A stretch of 61,562 bases of DNA from a virus: positions 1-61,562 of the IMG/VR virus record IMGVR_UViG_3300008119_000566. One strand, written 5' to 3'. Both the position numbers and the translations under genes were made by a program. The notes under the pieces were generated by a model. That model was not told where the DNA came from and did not search any database. It worked only from the letters and a program-made list of their open reading frames with translations. Positions 41,091 through 49,239 of this stretch are shown piece by piece. Every line of letters begins with the position of its first letter. Position 1 is the first letter of the stretch.

Positions 41091-42290
41091 ATGACAATTA
41101 ACACTGAACCATTCAAAAAACTAATAGATAACTTGAAAGACTCGGGCAAATACCGTGTGTTCAACGATATTCTACGTGAAAACGGCAAGTTTCCCAACGC
41201 TATTTGGTACGGACCTTATAACATCAAGACCATCACCAACTGGTGCAGTAATGACTATTTGGGTATGGGTCAACACAAAGTTGTGTTAGATGCCATGCAC
41301 ACAGCATTAGACATGACTGGCGCCGGTTCTGGCGGTACTAGAAACATTGCGGGTACTAGCCACTATCACGTGGCCCTTGAACACGAGCTTGCAAGTCTAC
41401 ATAAGAAAGAACGAGCATTGCTGTTCTCTAGTGCCTATGTGGCCAACGAGTGGACACTAATTGCGCTGGCCAAGATTATTCCCAACATACACTACATCAG
41501 CGACAGCAAGAATCACAACAGTATGATTGTGGGCATTAGTCATAGTAAGGCTGCTAAAAGCATATTCAAACACAATGACATGGACATGCTGGAAGAAATG
41601 TTGGAAGCAAGTGTGGCAGCTGGTCACACTCCATGCATTGTATTTGAAAGTGTTTACAGTATGGATGGCGATGTAAGTTTGATTAAGGACATTTGCGATC
41701 TTGCAGACAAATATGCGGCCATCACATACATTGATGAAGTACACGCTGTGGGATTGTATGGCGCACAGGGTGCTGGCAAGTTAGAGGAGTTAGGTCTTCA
41801 AGACCGCGTTGACATAGTTAACGGAACCTTGGGAAAAGCGTTCGGAGTTCAAGGCGGGTACATTGCTGCCAACAGCATTGTAATAGATGCAGTCCGCAGC
41901 ATCGCAGCTGGTTTTATTTTTACAACGTCAATGAGTCCAGTTACTTGTGCTGGTGCATTGGCAGCTGTCAAGTATTTGAAAGCACATCCAGAACTACGTG
42001 AACAACATCAAGACCGTGCAAGTAAACTAAAGCAATGTCTACAAAAAGCAGGACTGCCAGTAATGGCCAGTACCACACACATTGTACCTGTACTAGTAGG
42101 AGATGCTAAACGTGCCAAGGCTATGAGTGATGCATTAATGAGTGACTACAACATCTATGTACAGGCTATTAACTTTCCCACTGTGGATGTAGGAACGGAG
42201 CGGTTGCGTTTTGCGCCCACTCCGTTACATGATGATGGTATGATTGAGGATTTAGTTCAAGCGTTACAAAAAATCTTTAGCACATACTAG
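41091..42290 (+). CDS. hemA: 5-aminolevulinate synthase (Shemin pathway)
   Basis: 399 aa from the ATG at 41091. The PLP-enzyme motifs are [12 protein letters not shown] (about 43), [28 protein letters not shown] (about 213) and the Lys of NGTLGKAFG (about 245) that binds PLP. The active-site lid and C-terminal domain are complete. It condenses glycine and succinyl-CoA to ALA, the first step of heme synthesis in alphaproteobacteria. With heme oxygenase and bilin reductase it could raise bilin output. Phage copies of this enzyme have been reported from aquatic environments. Confidence 0.93.
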   Translation: MTINTEPFKKLIDNLKDSGKYRVFNDILRENGKFPNAIWYGPYNIKTITNWCSNDYLGMGQHKVVLDAMHTALDMTGAGSGGTRNIAGTSHYHVALEHELASLHKKERALLFSSAYVANEWTLIALAKIIPNIHYISDSKNHNSMIVGISHSKAAKSIFKHNDMDMLEEMLEASVAAGHTPCIVFESVYSMDGDVSLIKDICDLADKYAAITYIDEVHAVGLYGAQGAGKLEELGLQDRVDIVNGTLGKAFGVQGGYIAANSIVIDAVRSIAAGFIFTTSMSPVTCAGALAAVKYLKAHPELREQHQDRASKLKQCLQKAGLPVMASTTHIVPVLVGDAKRAKAMSDALMSDYNIYVQAINFPTVDVGTERLRFAPTPLHDDGMIEDLVQALQKIFSTY

Positions 42291-42516
42291 CAATTTGTGT
42301 AATGCCAAATACTAATGCTGCTCTTAATTGTAGGTCAGCGCCTTCTGCTTCCAACTTCTCTGTATCAATCAAGTCAGCTAATATCTCCTTAGCTTCACTT
42401 GGACTCATTTGTCCTGACTGTAATGCTTCTTGAACTTGCAAGGCCATCTGGGCACGATCAGTTGCCCATGGTTGACCAGCATTGATTACTTCGTGTAGTA
42501 TGTTGCCTTGTCCCAT
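42277..42516 (-). CDS. Small helical phage protein
   Basis: 79 aa, mostly amphipathic helix ([20 protein letters not shown]) with an acidic middle. It overlaps the 3' end of the converging ALA synthase gene by 14 nt and the lipoprotein gene upstream by 1 nt. Function unknown. Confidence 0.6.
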   Translation of the reverse strand: MGQGNILHEVINAGQPWATDRAQMALQVQEALQSGQMSPSEAKEILADLIDTEKLEAEGADLQLRAALVFGITQIASMC

Positions 42517-42899
42517 TAGAATCTCCCCTGTACTGCACCAGCAATTATTTCACTTTGCTGAATAATTATTTTCTTTTTGAGTTCACAATACAAAGGACTC
42601 ACAGGTCCTTTACTGGCACGATCTTTAAACTCGCTCACAGTATCAACCATTGTCTTTGTTAGTTTTGCCACGTCACGTGTGGGCTTGGTCTTGGCATAGA
42701 TATCAAACCATTCAATGTCTCTATCTAATGCTGTTAGTTGTGCTAGTTGATCACCTTTGCAATCAAAACGCTTGGCGCCTTGTTGTATGTCAGTAACTAC
42801 CTTTGCTTGATTGACATCCCAACGACTGGGGAACTTTTCAATTAGCCCCGCACAACCCGTTAGTGTTACAACTAGAAGTAATGCGACTAATTGTTTCAT
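42516..42899 (-). CDS. Lipoprotein (spanin-like candidate)
   Basis: 127 aa from the ATG at 42899, with AAGGAA upstream. The lipobox LTGC puts Cys16 at the lipid site. A helical body with two further Cys follows (FDCKGDQ; LYCELKKK). It starts 3 nt after the Dps gene. An outer-membrane spanin is one option, but no inner-membrane partner is adjacent. Confidence 0.6.
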   Translation of the reverse strand: MKQLVALLLVVTLTGCAGLIEKFPSRWDVNQAKVVTDIQQGAKRFDCKGDQLAQLTALDRDIEWFDIYAKTKPTRDVAKLTKTMVDTVSEFKDRASKGPVSPLYCELKKKIIIQQSEIIAGAVQGRF

Positions 42900-42901
42900 T
42901 T

Positions 42902-43339
42902 TTATTCCTTGGAGCTTGCTCTTAACATCCAACCGTGTTTGCGATGTGCATCAATACGGCCAGCAATAAAGTCACTGAATCCAAATTCTTGATTTGCTTC
43001 GCTTTGTTGAAAAACCAATTTTAGTATCTTGATAATTTTTTCATTGTCTTCTAACAATGTTTGAACCATTATAGACTTGGGTAGTATAGCAGTTTCATCT
43101 TCAATTTGTGTTAGCATACTGAAACGAGTATAGCTGGCCGGCACATATGTACCTAGCGCACGAATCTGTTCTGCAAATGTATCTATGCTCCCATACACTT
43201 CTTCGTAAATAACGCCAAATAGGTCGTGATATTGTTTGAAGTCTGGACCTTCCACGTTCCAGTGAAAGTTGTGTGCCTTTAAGTAAAAACTATATTGTGT
43301 GGCAAATGCCACTTTGGCCGCTTGTTGTAATTCATCCAT
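42902..43339 (-). CDS. dps: Dps-like mini-ferritin
   Basis: 145 aa. KAHNFHWNVEGPDFKQYHDL and EEVYGSIDTFAEQIRALG are the Dps signature, with the His, Asp and Glu of the shared ferroxidase site. It oxidises and stores iron with peroxide and can bind DNA. In this phage it could sequester iron released by heme oxygenase. TATAAATA precedes it. Confidence 0.88.
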   Translation of the reverse strand: MDELQQAAKVAFATQYSFYLKAHNFHWNVEGPDFKQYHDLFGVIYEEVYGSIDTFAEQIRALGTYVPASYTRFSMLTQIEDETAILPKSIMVQTLLEDNEKIIKILKLVFQQSEANQEFGFSDFIAGRIDAHRKHGWMLRASSKE

Positions 43340-43360
43340 GGTTGTTAGTCTCTTATAGTA

Positions 43361-43368
43361 TATTTATA
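43361..43368 (-). promoter_or_regulatory. Late promoter TATAAATA of dps
   Basis: Exact T4 late consensus 21 nt before the ATG at 43339, with AAGAGA between. Confidence 0.65.
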
Positions 43369-43375
43369 CAACAAG

Positions 43376-43822
43376 TTACTGGCACCAGCTTTGTTTTGCA
43401 TCACCATAGTACTCACGTGCGAATCCATTAGCAATCAATGCTGCACGTAGACTTTGTCCATTTACTAGAATATCGCCTAGAACACGACCACCAAACTTGT
43501 CCCATCCATACATAGTTACTTGAAACTTGCCACCAGTTGCCGCTGCCTGTGCGATTGCATTTTTAGTGAAAGCTGAAGCCGCCTCCCCTCTTTGCTTTTC
43601 GCTATCGCATTGCGCACGAAATCCTTTTTCAGGAGTATCTACACCGTAGACTCTAACAGCCAATTCTGGTTTAAGAGGTGCTGGGAGAAAGGGAGCAGAA
43701 ATTACCACTGTATCGCCATCGGTTATTCTCAAGATTTGTGCGTCATATGTGACGCCATGGGGTGTTTTTTGTGCAAATGCCAGTACTGGAACTAACAATA
43801 GTAGTGTTAATAATTTCTTCAT
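43376..43822 (-). CDS. Secreted thermonuclease (SNase family)
   Basis: 148 aa. The signal peptide ends VLAFA. The SNase core shows RITDGDTVVI, VRVYGVDTPEKG (Arg, Asp, Glu) and WDKFGGRVLGDI with the second catalytic Arg. Two Cys near DSEKQ and the C-terminus may form a disulfide. It probably degrades host or environmental DNA in the periplasm. Confidence 0.85.
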   Translation of the reverse strand: MKKLLTLLLLVPVLAFAQKTPHGVTYDAQILRITDGDTVVISAPFLPAPLKPELAVRVYGVDTPEKGFRAQCDSEKQRGEAASAFTKNAIAQAAATGGKFQVTMYGWDKFGGRVLGDILVNGQSLRAALIANGFAREYYGDAKQSWCQ

Positions 43823-43843
43823 GTATACTCCGTTTAATAAGAG

Positions 43844-43851
43844 TATTTATT
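43844..43851 (-). promoter_or_regulatory. Late-type promoter AATAAATA of the nuclease gene
   Basis: Lies 21 nt before the ATG at 43822, with CGGAGT between as ribosome site. It overlaps the last codons of the upstream gene. Confidence 0.5.
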
Positions 43852-44269
43852 AAATGTAGTTATTAAACCAACCCACTTTTTTGCCGTTAGAAATGCGACT
43901 ATCGTGTTCTTCAACACTGCTGGGATAACGCCATGCCCATACTGCAACCAATGCCATGAAGATGGCTGTGCTGATAACACCGATTAGTTTAACACCTGTG
44001 AAGAACATAATGCATATGCTCAATGACATCATGCCCAGCATAAAGTACTTCATCTTTAATGGGAACACACGTTTGGTATTCCAGTTGGTTAGGAAGGGTC
44101 CAAACAGTTTGTGATTATAGATCCAACGATGCATACGTTCACTGCCCTTGCTAAAGCAATAGGCAGCAAATACCACAAAAGGACTGTAGGGGATGCCAGG
44201 TGTGACAACCCCCACATAGGCCATGCCTAGACTAAGAAACCCTAGTGTGGTCCAGAACAGTTTCTTCAT
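43850..44269 (-). CDS. YbaN-family (DUF454) membrane protein
   Basis: 139 aa. LGFLSLGMAYVGVVTPGIPYSP, FAAYCFSKGSERMHRWIYNH and LFGPFLTNWNTKRV match the YbaN family. Two further hydrophobic segments lie at about 75-115. Inner-membrane protein of unknown function, seen in some T4-like marine phages. It overlaps the HNH gene by 4 nt. Confidence 0.75.
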   Translation of the reverse strand: MKKLFWTTLGFLSLGMAYVGVVTPGIPYSPFVVFAAYCFSKGSERMHRWIYNHKLFGPFLTNWNTKRVFPLKMKYFMLGMMSLSICIMFFTGVKLIGVISTAIFMALVAVWAWRYPSSVEEHDSRISNGKKVGWFNNYI

Positions 44270-44778
44270 ACTTGCAAGTAATCCAGCCAGCTGTCGTGTC
44301 TAACATGGAACGGCATCATCTTACGCTTATTGATCAGTTCGTAGTAGTCAGGCTTGTAGGGTTTGACCTTTGGAACAATCTTCTTGTTCGCACCCTTGTT
44401 AGCATTACATGGACCGCAAGCAGTTGTGGTGTTTTCAAAGGTTGTCTTGCCGCCCAAGCTGGTTGGTAGCACATGGTCTAGTGTGCAATCCTTCTTTGTC
44501 AAGTGGGTATTGCAGTATTGGCATGTGTAACGGTCACGTAGGAATACATTACTCTTTGAGTAACGAATCGCTGTCTTTGGTTTCATGTATTCACGCAACA
44601 TGATAATAGCTGGTACTTGTGTTTCCCAACGGGCTGATCTAACGACCCAATCATCGTGCCATGTGATTACTGCGGCCTTGTCCAAGACCAGATATCGAAT
44701 AGCTTCCTGCCAATCTACTGTGCTCAATGGCAAGTAGTTTACCGGCATACCATCAGCATTAAGTACTAAGGTATCCAT
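44266..44778 (-). CDS. HNH endonuclease
   Basis: 170 aa. Zinc ligands CQYC and CGPC flank the HNH core LDHVLPTSLGGKTTFENTT, followed by CNANKGA. The N-terminal part (LVLNADGMPVNYLPLSTVDW) is a segment found in stand-alone phage and bacterial HNH proteins. It could be homing-type or act on host DNA. It has its own promoter. Confidence 0.85.
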   Translation of the reverse strand: MDTLVLNADGMPVNYLPLSTVDWQEAIRYLVLDKAAVITWHDDWVVRSARWETQVPAIIMLREYMKPKTAIRYSKSNVFLRDRYTCQYCNTHLTKKDCTLDHVLPTSLGGKTTFENTTTACGPCNANKGANKKIVPKVKPYKPDYYELINKRKMMPFHVRHDSWLDYLQV

Positions 44779-44826
44779 TTTTTAACCTCTTTTGATTGTG
44801 TTACAGACCCAACCTATGAAGTGTAT

Positions 44827-44855
44827 ATTGTACACTTAAAAACTATTTAAGTCAA
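44827..44855 (-). promoter_or_regulatory. Sigma-70-like promoter of the HNH gene
   Basis: TTGACT (44850-44855), a 17-nt spacer and TACAAT (44827-44832), with an AGAGG ribosome site before the ATG at 44778. The -35 lies inside the 3' end of the upstream gene. Confidence 0.7.
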
Positions 44856-45398
44856 TATTGATTGAACGAATTCGTTTCCGGAACGCTCTACGGCCGAATT
44901 CCATTGATCTTTGAGATCGTTGTCAAATACACTTTCATGATCGGCTGAAGCAGTTAGCCAACTGAAACTGTGATCTCGTTGTGATGTGCCTTTGAGTTCT
45001 TCTGCTAATTGTCTTGGTGCCCAACCGCATAATCCCAAAAACAATCTAAACTGTCTAGGTGCATCGCCATCGCCTAAACGCACTAACAAATCTTCTGCGC
45101 TGCTAATTGAAAAGTCTTCGTTGATCTGCATGGTGTTGGTACATGACCATTCACTGCTGTGTAGCATACTAAGAGCTTTGATGTTAACTGGACCACCTAA
45201 ATAAATGTAGCCAGGTATATTAAGACGAGCGATTCCCACTTGTTCACTAAACTCAGACACAGTCATTTCACTGCGCTTGTTCAGTATAAGTCCCATGCTA
45301 CCATTAGCATGATGTTCAGTTACGAAGATCACACTCTTATACCAAAAGTTACTTTTTAGTTTAGGTGGTGCAATTAGTAGTGTTCCAGATAGATCCAT
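44847..45398 (-). CDS. YqgE/AlgH-family protein (UPF0301)
   Basis: 183 aa. SGTLLIAPPKLKSNFWYKSV, MGLILNKRS, YLGGPVN and FLGLCGWAPRQLAEEL follow the YqgE/AlgH family, whose bacterial function is unclear. Phage copies exist. It starts within the stop of the GH19 gene (TAATG). Confidence 0.8.
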   Translation of the reverse strand: MDLSGTLLIAPPKLKSNFWYKSVIFVTEHHANGSMGLILNKRSEMTVSEFSEQVGIARLNIPGYIYLGGPVNIKALSMLHSSEWSCTNTMQINEDFSISSAEDLLVRLGDGDAPRQFRLFLGLCGWAPRQLAEELKGTSQRDHSFSWLTASADHESVFDNDLKDQWNSAVERSGNEFVQSILT

Positions 45399-45724
45399 TA
45401 TGCCACATTCATTGATTGTTTAAAAGCGGCATAACGCATCTTGCGATCATCTAATCCGTTATATCCGCCGTTTATTACTTTAGTTATAGCATTAACATCA
45501 TCCCAGTTACTGACTCTGGGTTGCACATTGGCTTTCCAAAAATACACAGCAGTCTTTGCGGCCATAGCCGGTTGTTCAACTAGGTCTGGATCTTTTTCTA
45601 ATGGCATTCCCAACGCAGCACCCGCCGCACGATAATTACTGCGACCAGTTAGCTGAATGTAACCTCGACCCCTATATCGATACCCGTCACCTTTTTGTAC
45701 GTTGCCCAAATCTCTACGACCTTC
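45398..45724 (-). pseudogene. C-terminal part of GH19 lysin after an in-frame amber codon
   Basis: The frame continues without shift after the TAG at 45725-45727: EGRRDLGNVQKGDGYRYRGR, then GYIQLTGRSNY and VINGGYNGLDDR, all typical of GH19 chitinase/lysozyme. Homologues I recall have Tyr-Glu-Gly-Arg here, so the TAG most likely replaces a Tyr codon (TAC or TAT). No ATG start is available, so the segment is made only by readthrough, or the stop is an error or a mutation. Confidence 0.7.
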
Positions 45725-46735
45725 CTATCCTCGTTGTGCAGTGCTTGGCCCCCATATTTCACTTAGGTATCTAAAGCCGCCACTCTCGTGACTGCATTGT
45801 GCAAGGAACGCTGCCAGCTCTTTGCCTTTAATGCCTTGTCCCATTGCTTCTTTGGCCAGTAAGTCTCTTGATTCTTTATCGCCCAATGCACTTACTGCAA
45901 TCTTACCTTTAAACTCTTCTGGTTTAGCTTTTTCTAATTTGCTTGCTTTTGGGTTATCGGCAACTGCCTTGTTCACTGCTTCAACTGTTTCAGGTGTTGC
46001 AGTTCCTGTTGCTTGTAATTTGTTATCTGCTTGGAACTTTGAAATGGCAGCACTTGTGTACTTGCCAAGTATACCATCGTCCTTTGTTCTTCCAACATCA
46101 TAGCCCAACGCCATCAATGCACGTTGCAAATTAACAACTTCAACACCCCTACTGCCCATCTTAGGACCAGTTGGTACTTGAATATATCCGCCATAACGGC
46201 CACCACCGCCAGCGGCAATTCCAGCAGGTGCCGGTTGTACTGTATTTGCTCCAGCTTTTACCTTTGCGGCAGCAGTGCCATACCAACCCATAGGAGCATG
46301 GATACCATCGCCACCAGACACACTTAGTTTGCCCATGTCAATTACTTCAACACCACTTGGTATATTTGATTGTATTAGTTTTCTTAGTTGGTTTCTATCT
46401 TTTGCAAATTTGGGGTTATCTGTTTCGGCAAATAGAACATAGAACACTTTGCATTTCTTTTGTAGAAGTTCACTAAGCATACTGTTGACTCTACTCACTA
46501 CCTGTTGCTTGTCAGGTTTCATCATGTCGTTGGCGCCAGCACTCAATACCACTGTGCTTCCTGGACTGACCTTGTCAATGGCATCGTCATTGGCACCATT
46601 CATTGCACTTCTGCCGTTGGTTGCTAAAGTGATAAATTTACCTGAACCAGCAATGGCCACTGCATGACTATCGCCAATGGCATATATTTTTGTAGCCGTT
46701 TCTGGCGGTGTTTCTTTAAACTCAAAAAATCTCAT
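45725..46735 (-). CDS. SGNH hydrolase-peptidoglycan-binding-GH19 protein with MRFFEF leader, N-terminal part
   Basis: 336 aa to the amber codon. After the leader MRFFEFKE comes an SGNH-type hydrolase (YAIGDSHAV with Ser; SAGANDMMKP with Asn). Then follow a Gly-rich linker, a peptidoglycan-binding fold (LQRALMALGYDVG...SAAISKFQ), and the start of a GH19 domain (FLAQCSHESGGFRYLSEIWG) with a catalytic Glu. The whole would be a multi-domain wall enzyme. AAGGATAACAT precedes the ATG. Confidence 0.75.
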   Translation of the reverse strand: MRFFEFKETPPETATKIYAIGDSHAVAIAGSGKFITLATNGRSAMNGANDDAIDKVSPGSTVVLSAGANDMMKPDKQQVVSRVNSMLSELLQKKCKVFYVLFAETDNPKFAKDRNQLRKLIQSNIPSGVEVIDMGKLSVSGGDGIHAPMGWYGTAAAKVKAGANTVQPAPAGIAAGGGGRYGGYIQVPTGPKMGSRGVEVVNLQRALMALGYDVGRTKDDGILGKYTSAAISKFQADNKLQATGTATPETVEAVNKAVADNPKASKLEKAKPEEFKGKIAVSALGDKESRDLLAKEAMGQGIKGKELAAFLAQCSHESGGFRYLSEIWGPSTAQRG

Positions 46736-46744
46736 ATGTTATCC

Positions 46745-47389
46745 TTATGCTAGCGGGTTAAGTTGTTTTCCACTACTTGCGTATTTTTCCCAGTGCAAAT
46801 GATTGCCTGTACTAAATCCTGTACTGCCCACACGGCCTATGATGTCGCCCTTCTTGACCACATCGCCCAGTGTTGCTTCTATTTTAGACATGTGCATAAA
46901 TCTATGACGATGTCCATCTGATGTAACCATCTCAACATAGTTACCAGCTGAAGGGTTGTTTGGTTGTACTAGCGTGATCTTGCCATTGTCTGGAGCAACG
47001 ATTGGTGTGCCTTCTGGAGCTGCAATATCCACTCCTGGGTGTGGGACTTTATTACCATTAGGACCAGTTACTACTCGTCCGTACTCACCAGACAAACGAC
47101 CTTTGGTTGGCAGTATGTCGCTGCCAGTTGCCGGCTCTGGAGTGTCTCCTGAATCAGCATCAAACTTTTTCAATGCCATTGAGTCTGGCTTCTTAACGTC
47201 TTTGGGATCAATACCTTTTTCTGCTGCGTCTTTGGCTGCTTGTGTATAAGGTCCCATGATACCATCAATACCATCATTATTAGGACCGTATGTGCCCAAA
47301 TCGTAACCTTTGGCTTTTAATTCTTTTTGCAGTTTAACTACTTCTGGATCGCTTTGCGCTTCAACTACACGAAACTCTCTGAATCTCAT
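46745..47389 (-). CDS. M23 peptidase with peptidoglycan-binding domain and MRFREF leader
   Basis: 214 aa from the ATG at 47389 (TAATG with the upstream stop; AGGGGA as ribosome site). The leader MRFREFRVVEAQ has V-V-E followed by Ala. A peptidoglycan-binding fold lies at about 18-60. The LytM/M23 domain has HPGVDIAAPEGTPI (His, Asp), HRFMHM and GNHLHWE (His-x-His), so all zinc ligands are present. It cuts peptide cross-links in the wall. Confidence 0.85.
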   Translation of the reverse strand: MRFREFRVVEAQSDPEVVKLQKELKAKGYDLGTYGPNNDGIDGIMGPYTQAAKDAAEKGIDPKDVKKPDSMALKKFDADSGDTPEPATGSDILPTKGRLSGEYGRVVTGPNGNKVPHPGVDIAAPEGTPIVAPDNGKITLVQPNNPSAGNYVEMVTSDGHRHRFMHMSKIEATLGDVVKKGDIIGRVGSTGFSTGNHLHWEKYASSGKQLNPLA

Positions 47390-47694
47390 TATTGATTCCC
47401 CTTCCACACTGGCAGTGGCCCACCGTAGTTGCCACCCTTAACTTTTTTACCTTTGATCTTTTGACGTTTACGATTGATAGTAAATTTCTTTTCAGTTGCC
47501 CTAGCTCTAAATCCTTGGCTGATACAACTGCTTAACTGGCTAGCGCCTAGTTCACTGTTAGGTTTAGTGCTCTTACACAGTTTGCGACTGGCCTTGCCCG
47601 ATTCAGCCAAACTACCGCCGCAAACTTCACAAAATTGTTCTGTGCCTTCAGCTACATCTTGATTGACTTGTGAGGTAAATTCTTTTGCTCTCAT
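47389..47694 (-). CDS. Zinc-ribbon virion-type protein with MRAKEF leader
   Basis: 101 aa from the ATG at 47694 (ATGA overlap). The leader MRAKEFTSQVNQDVAEG has V-A-E followed by Gly. FCEVCGGS and a later Cys pair could bind zinc. KPNSELGASQLSSCISQGFR and GGNYGGPLPVWKG are patterns I recall from T4-like marine phages. Strongly basic C-terminal half, suggesting DNA contact. Confidence 0.65.
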   Translation of the reverse strand: MRAKEFTSQVNQDVAEGTEQFCEVCGGSLAESGKASRKLCKSTKPNSELGASQLSSCISQGFRARATEKKFTINRKRQKIKGKKVKGGNYGGPLPVWKGNQ

Positions 47695-48335
47695 TTCATA
47701 ATCCATGTATCTGGTATTTGATCGTATTCTTTAACCCACATGTCATGTAGCTTTTTTCCGCTTATGCCATGTGACTTAGCAATACGTGTCATTATATCAT
47801 CAATAATATCATATACATCGTCTTCGCTGGCATTTTGTAAGGTTGTCTTCTTAGCTAGCAACGCAGATTTGAGTTCTGGAACTGCTTGATTGTCCTTTGC
47901 ATGATCCATATTCTCTATAATCATGTCTACCATTTCTTCAACACTTTCACAGTTCCAACGTCTTAGTGCTTTGGCTTTAGGTGTTGGGCGGCCTTTTTCA
48001 TCCTTCATTGGACCTTTGTTACCACTCATCCTAGCACAGAAACTCTTGCGTCGCTTGGCTGCTTTACTGCCAGGTTTTAATTTACTGGGTTTAGTAGTAA
48101 CCGCTGTTTGTAACTTGCTACCAGGATTTTCTCGTCGATAGGCTTTGACAGCTTTGCGACTCAATCCATCAGTCTTATCTTGACGATTGGCTTTGTTCCA
48201 GTCTTCGTCGATACTTTCATCGTGCTTCTTCCCAGCACAATGGGCCTTTTGGCTGAACCCTTTAGGGTTGCTACAGTTGATACTCTTTTTGTATTTTTGA
48301 GTCCACTGTTCGGTAATAAATTCTTTTGCTCGCAT
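47691..48335 (-). CDS. Basic virion-type protein with MRAKEFITE leader
   Basis: 214 aa. The leader MRAKEFITE closely mirrors the T4 internal-protein leader (MKTYQEFIAE). It has INCSNPKGFSQKAHCAGKK and a DUF6321-like core (RRKSFCARMSGNKGPMKDEK), then a helical tail. Highly basic, as expected for a head protein bound to DNA. The start is 4 nt after TTAAATA. Confidence 0.7.
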   Translation of the reverse strand: MRAKEFITEQWTQKYKKSINCSNPKGFSQKAHCAGKKHDESIDEDWNKANRQDKTDGLSRKAVKAYRRENPGSKLQTAVTTKPSKLKPGSKAAKRRKSFCARMSGNKGPMKDEKGRPTPKAKALRRWNCESVEEMVDMIIENMDHAKDNQAVPELKSALLAKKTTLQNASEDDVYDIIDDIMTRIAKSHGISGKKLHDMWVKEYDQIPDTWIMK

Positions 48336-48339
48336 CTAG

Positions 48340-48346
48340 TATTTAA
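48340..48346 (-). promoter_or_regulatory. Late-type promoter TTAAATA over a stop codon
   Basis: The TAA stop of the epimerase gene (48343-48345) lies within TTAAATA, and the ATG at 48335 follows 4 nt after the element. Confidence 0.5.
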
Positions 48347-49173
48347 CTTTTTTCGTAATCTAACCATTCGTAAACATTAAGCCATTTGCGTGTACCCACT
48401 GTTTCCTTTAAATGATGCAAATCTGCACAGGTTTTGTTGCGCATACGGGTCTGTTCTGCAAACGGTACTGGTTCTGTTTCTAGGGGAACACCCTCTTGTT
48501 CTGCAATATATTCAGCTATGTCCAGAAACGAGTGCGGTAGGCCGGATCCCACGTTCCAGATACCACTGCCCTTTACAGTATTAATAAAGTCTAATTGCAG
48601 TTGACAGATGTCACCTACCCATGTCCAGTCACGCTTGATTAGCTCTGCGTTGTCCCACACAGTAACTTTACCTTCCTTCTTAGCCTGTTGTCGCCATTTG
48701 TAGATAGCATTGGCTCGCTTGCCTCTGAGGTGCATCCACTTGCCGTAGACATTGAAATAGCGAAAGCCTTGTACAAATGCCTTATGGTCTGGTTGTTGAA
48801 ATACCCAACGGTCAAATAGATACTTGCTCCATGCGTAGGGTGTTTGAGGTTTGCATGCCGCTGTTTCCTCAAAGTCTTTAGTGTTACCATACACACTACT
48901 TGAACTGGCATACTGTAAATTAACTGCGTGTTTTTGACATTCACCAAAAAGCCAGCAACTGAAATCAAAATTCTTCTGCATTATGAGGTCAACGTCAGTT
49001 TCGCTCATATCGGCAATTGCACCTAAATGGATAACCCAATCGTACTGCTTAACATCAGGACGCTCTTTTGGATCCCACTCGTATCCGTCAACTTGCCAAT
49101 CTGGTTGTTTGCTCAAAAACGAAGTCATATTCCTACCAATAAACCCTTGGTGGCCTGTTACTAGTATTTTCAT
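48343..49173 (-). CDS. NAD-dependent sugar epimerase (HldD-like)
   Basis: 276 aa from the second of two adjacent ATG codons. The extended SDR features are VTGHQGFIGRNM (GxxGxxG), SSSSVYG and YAWSKYLFDRW (Tyr-x3-Lys), and IWNVGSGLPHSFLDIA. It resembles ADP-glyceromanno-heptose 6-epimerase. It may alter lipopolysaccharide or supply a modified sugar. AAAGGAG precedes it. Confidence 0.8.
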   Translation of the reverse strand: MKILVTGHQGFIGRNMTSFLSKQPDWQVDGYEWDPKERPDVKQYDWVIHLGAIADMSETDVDLIMQKNFDFSCWLFGECQKHAVNLQYASSSSVYGNTKDFEETAACKPQTPYAWSKYLFDRWVFQQPDHKAFVQGFRYFNVYGKWMHLRGKRANAIYKWRQQAKKEGKVTVWDNAELIKRDWTWVGDICQLQLDFINTVKGSGIWNVGSGLPHSFLDIAEYIAEQEGVPLETEPVPFAEQTRMRNKTCADLHHLKETVGTRKWLNVYEWLDYEKS

Positions 49174-49188
49174 CATAACTCCTTTTGA

Positions 49189-49196
49189 TATTTATT
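49189..49196 (-). promoter_or_regulatory. Late-type promoter AATAAATA of the epimerase gene
   Basis: Lies 12-15 nt before the ATG codons at 49176 and 49173, with AAAGGAG between. Confidence 0.45.
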
Positions 49197-49204
49197 GATA
49201 GGTG

Positions 49205-49233
49205 TTGACAAGTAGAAAATTATAGCATATAAT
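49205..49233 (+). promoter_or_regulatory. Consensus sigma-70-like promoter, leaderless type
   Basis: TTGACA (49205-49210), a 17-nt spacer and TATAAT (49228-49233) match consensus in both boxes and end 6 nt before the ATG at 49240. It opens the plus-strand early block. Confidence 0.85.
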
Positions 49234-49239
49234 AGCAAC

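Noticed and set aside
45725-45727. Evidence for general TAG recoding
   Set aside because: TAG ends other genes at sensible places (ALA synthase at 42288-42290, the HAD gene at 50096-50098, the 55-aa gene at 20307), so a reassigned code does not fit.
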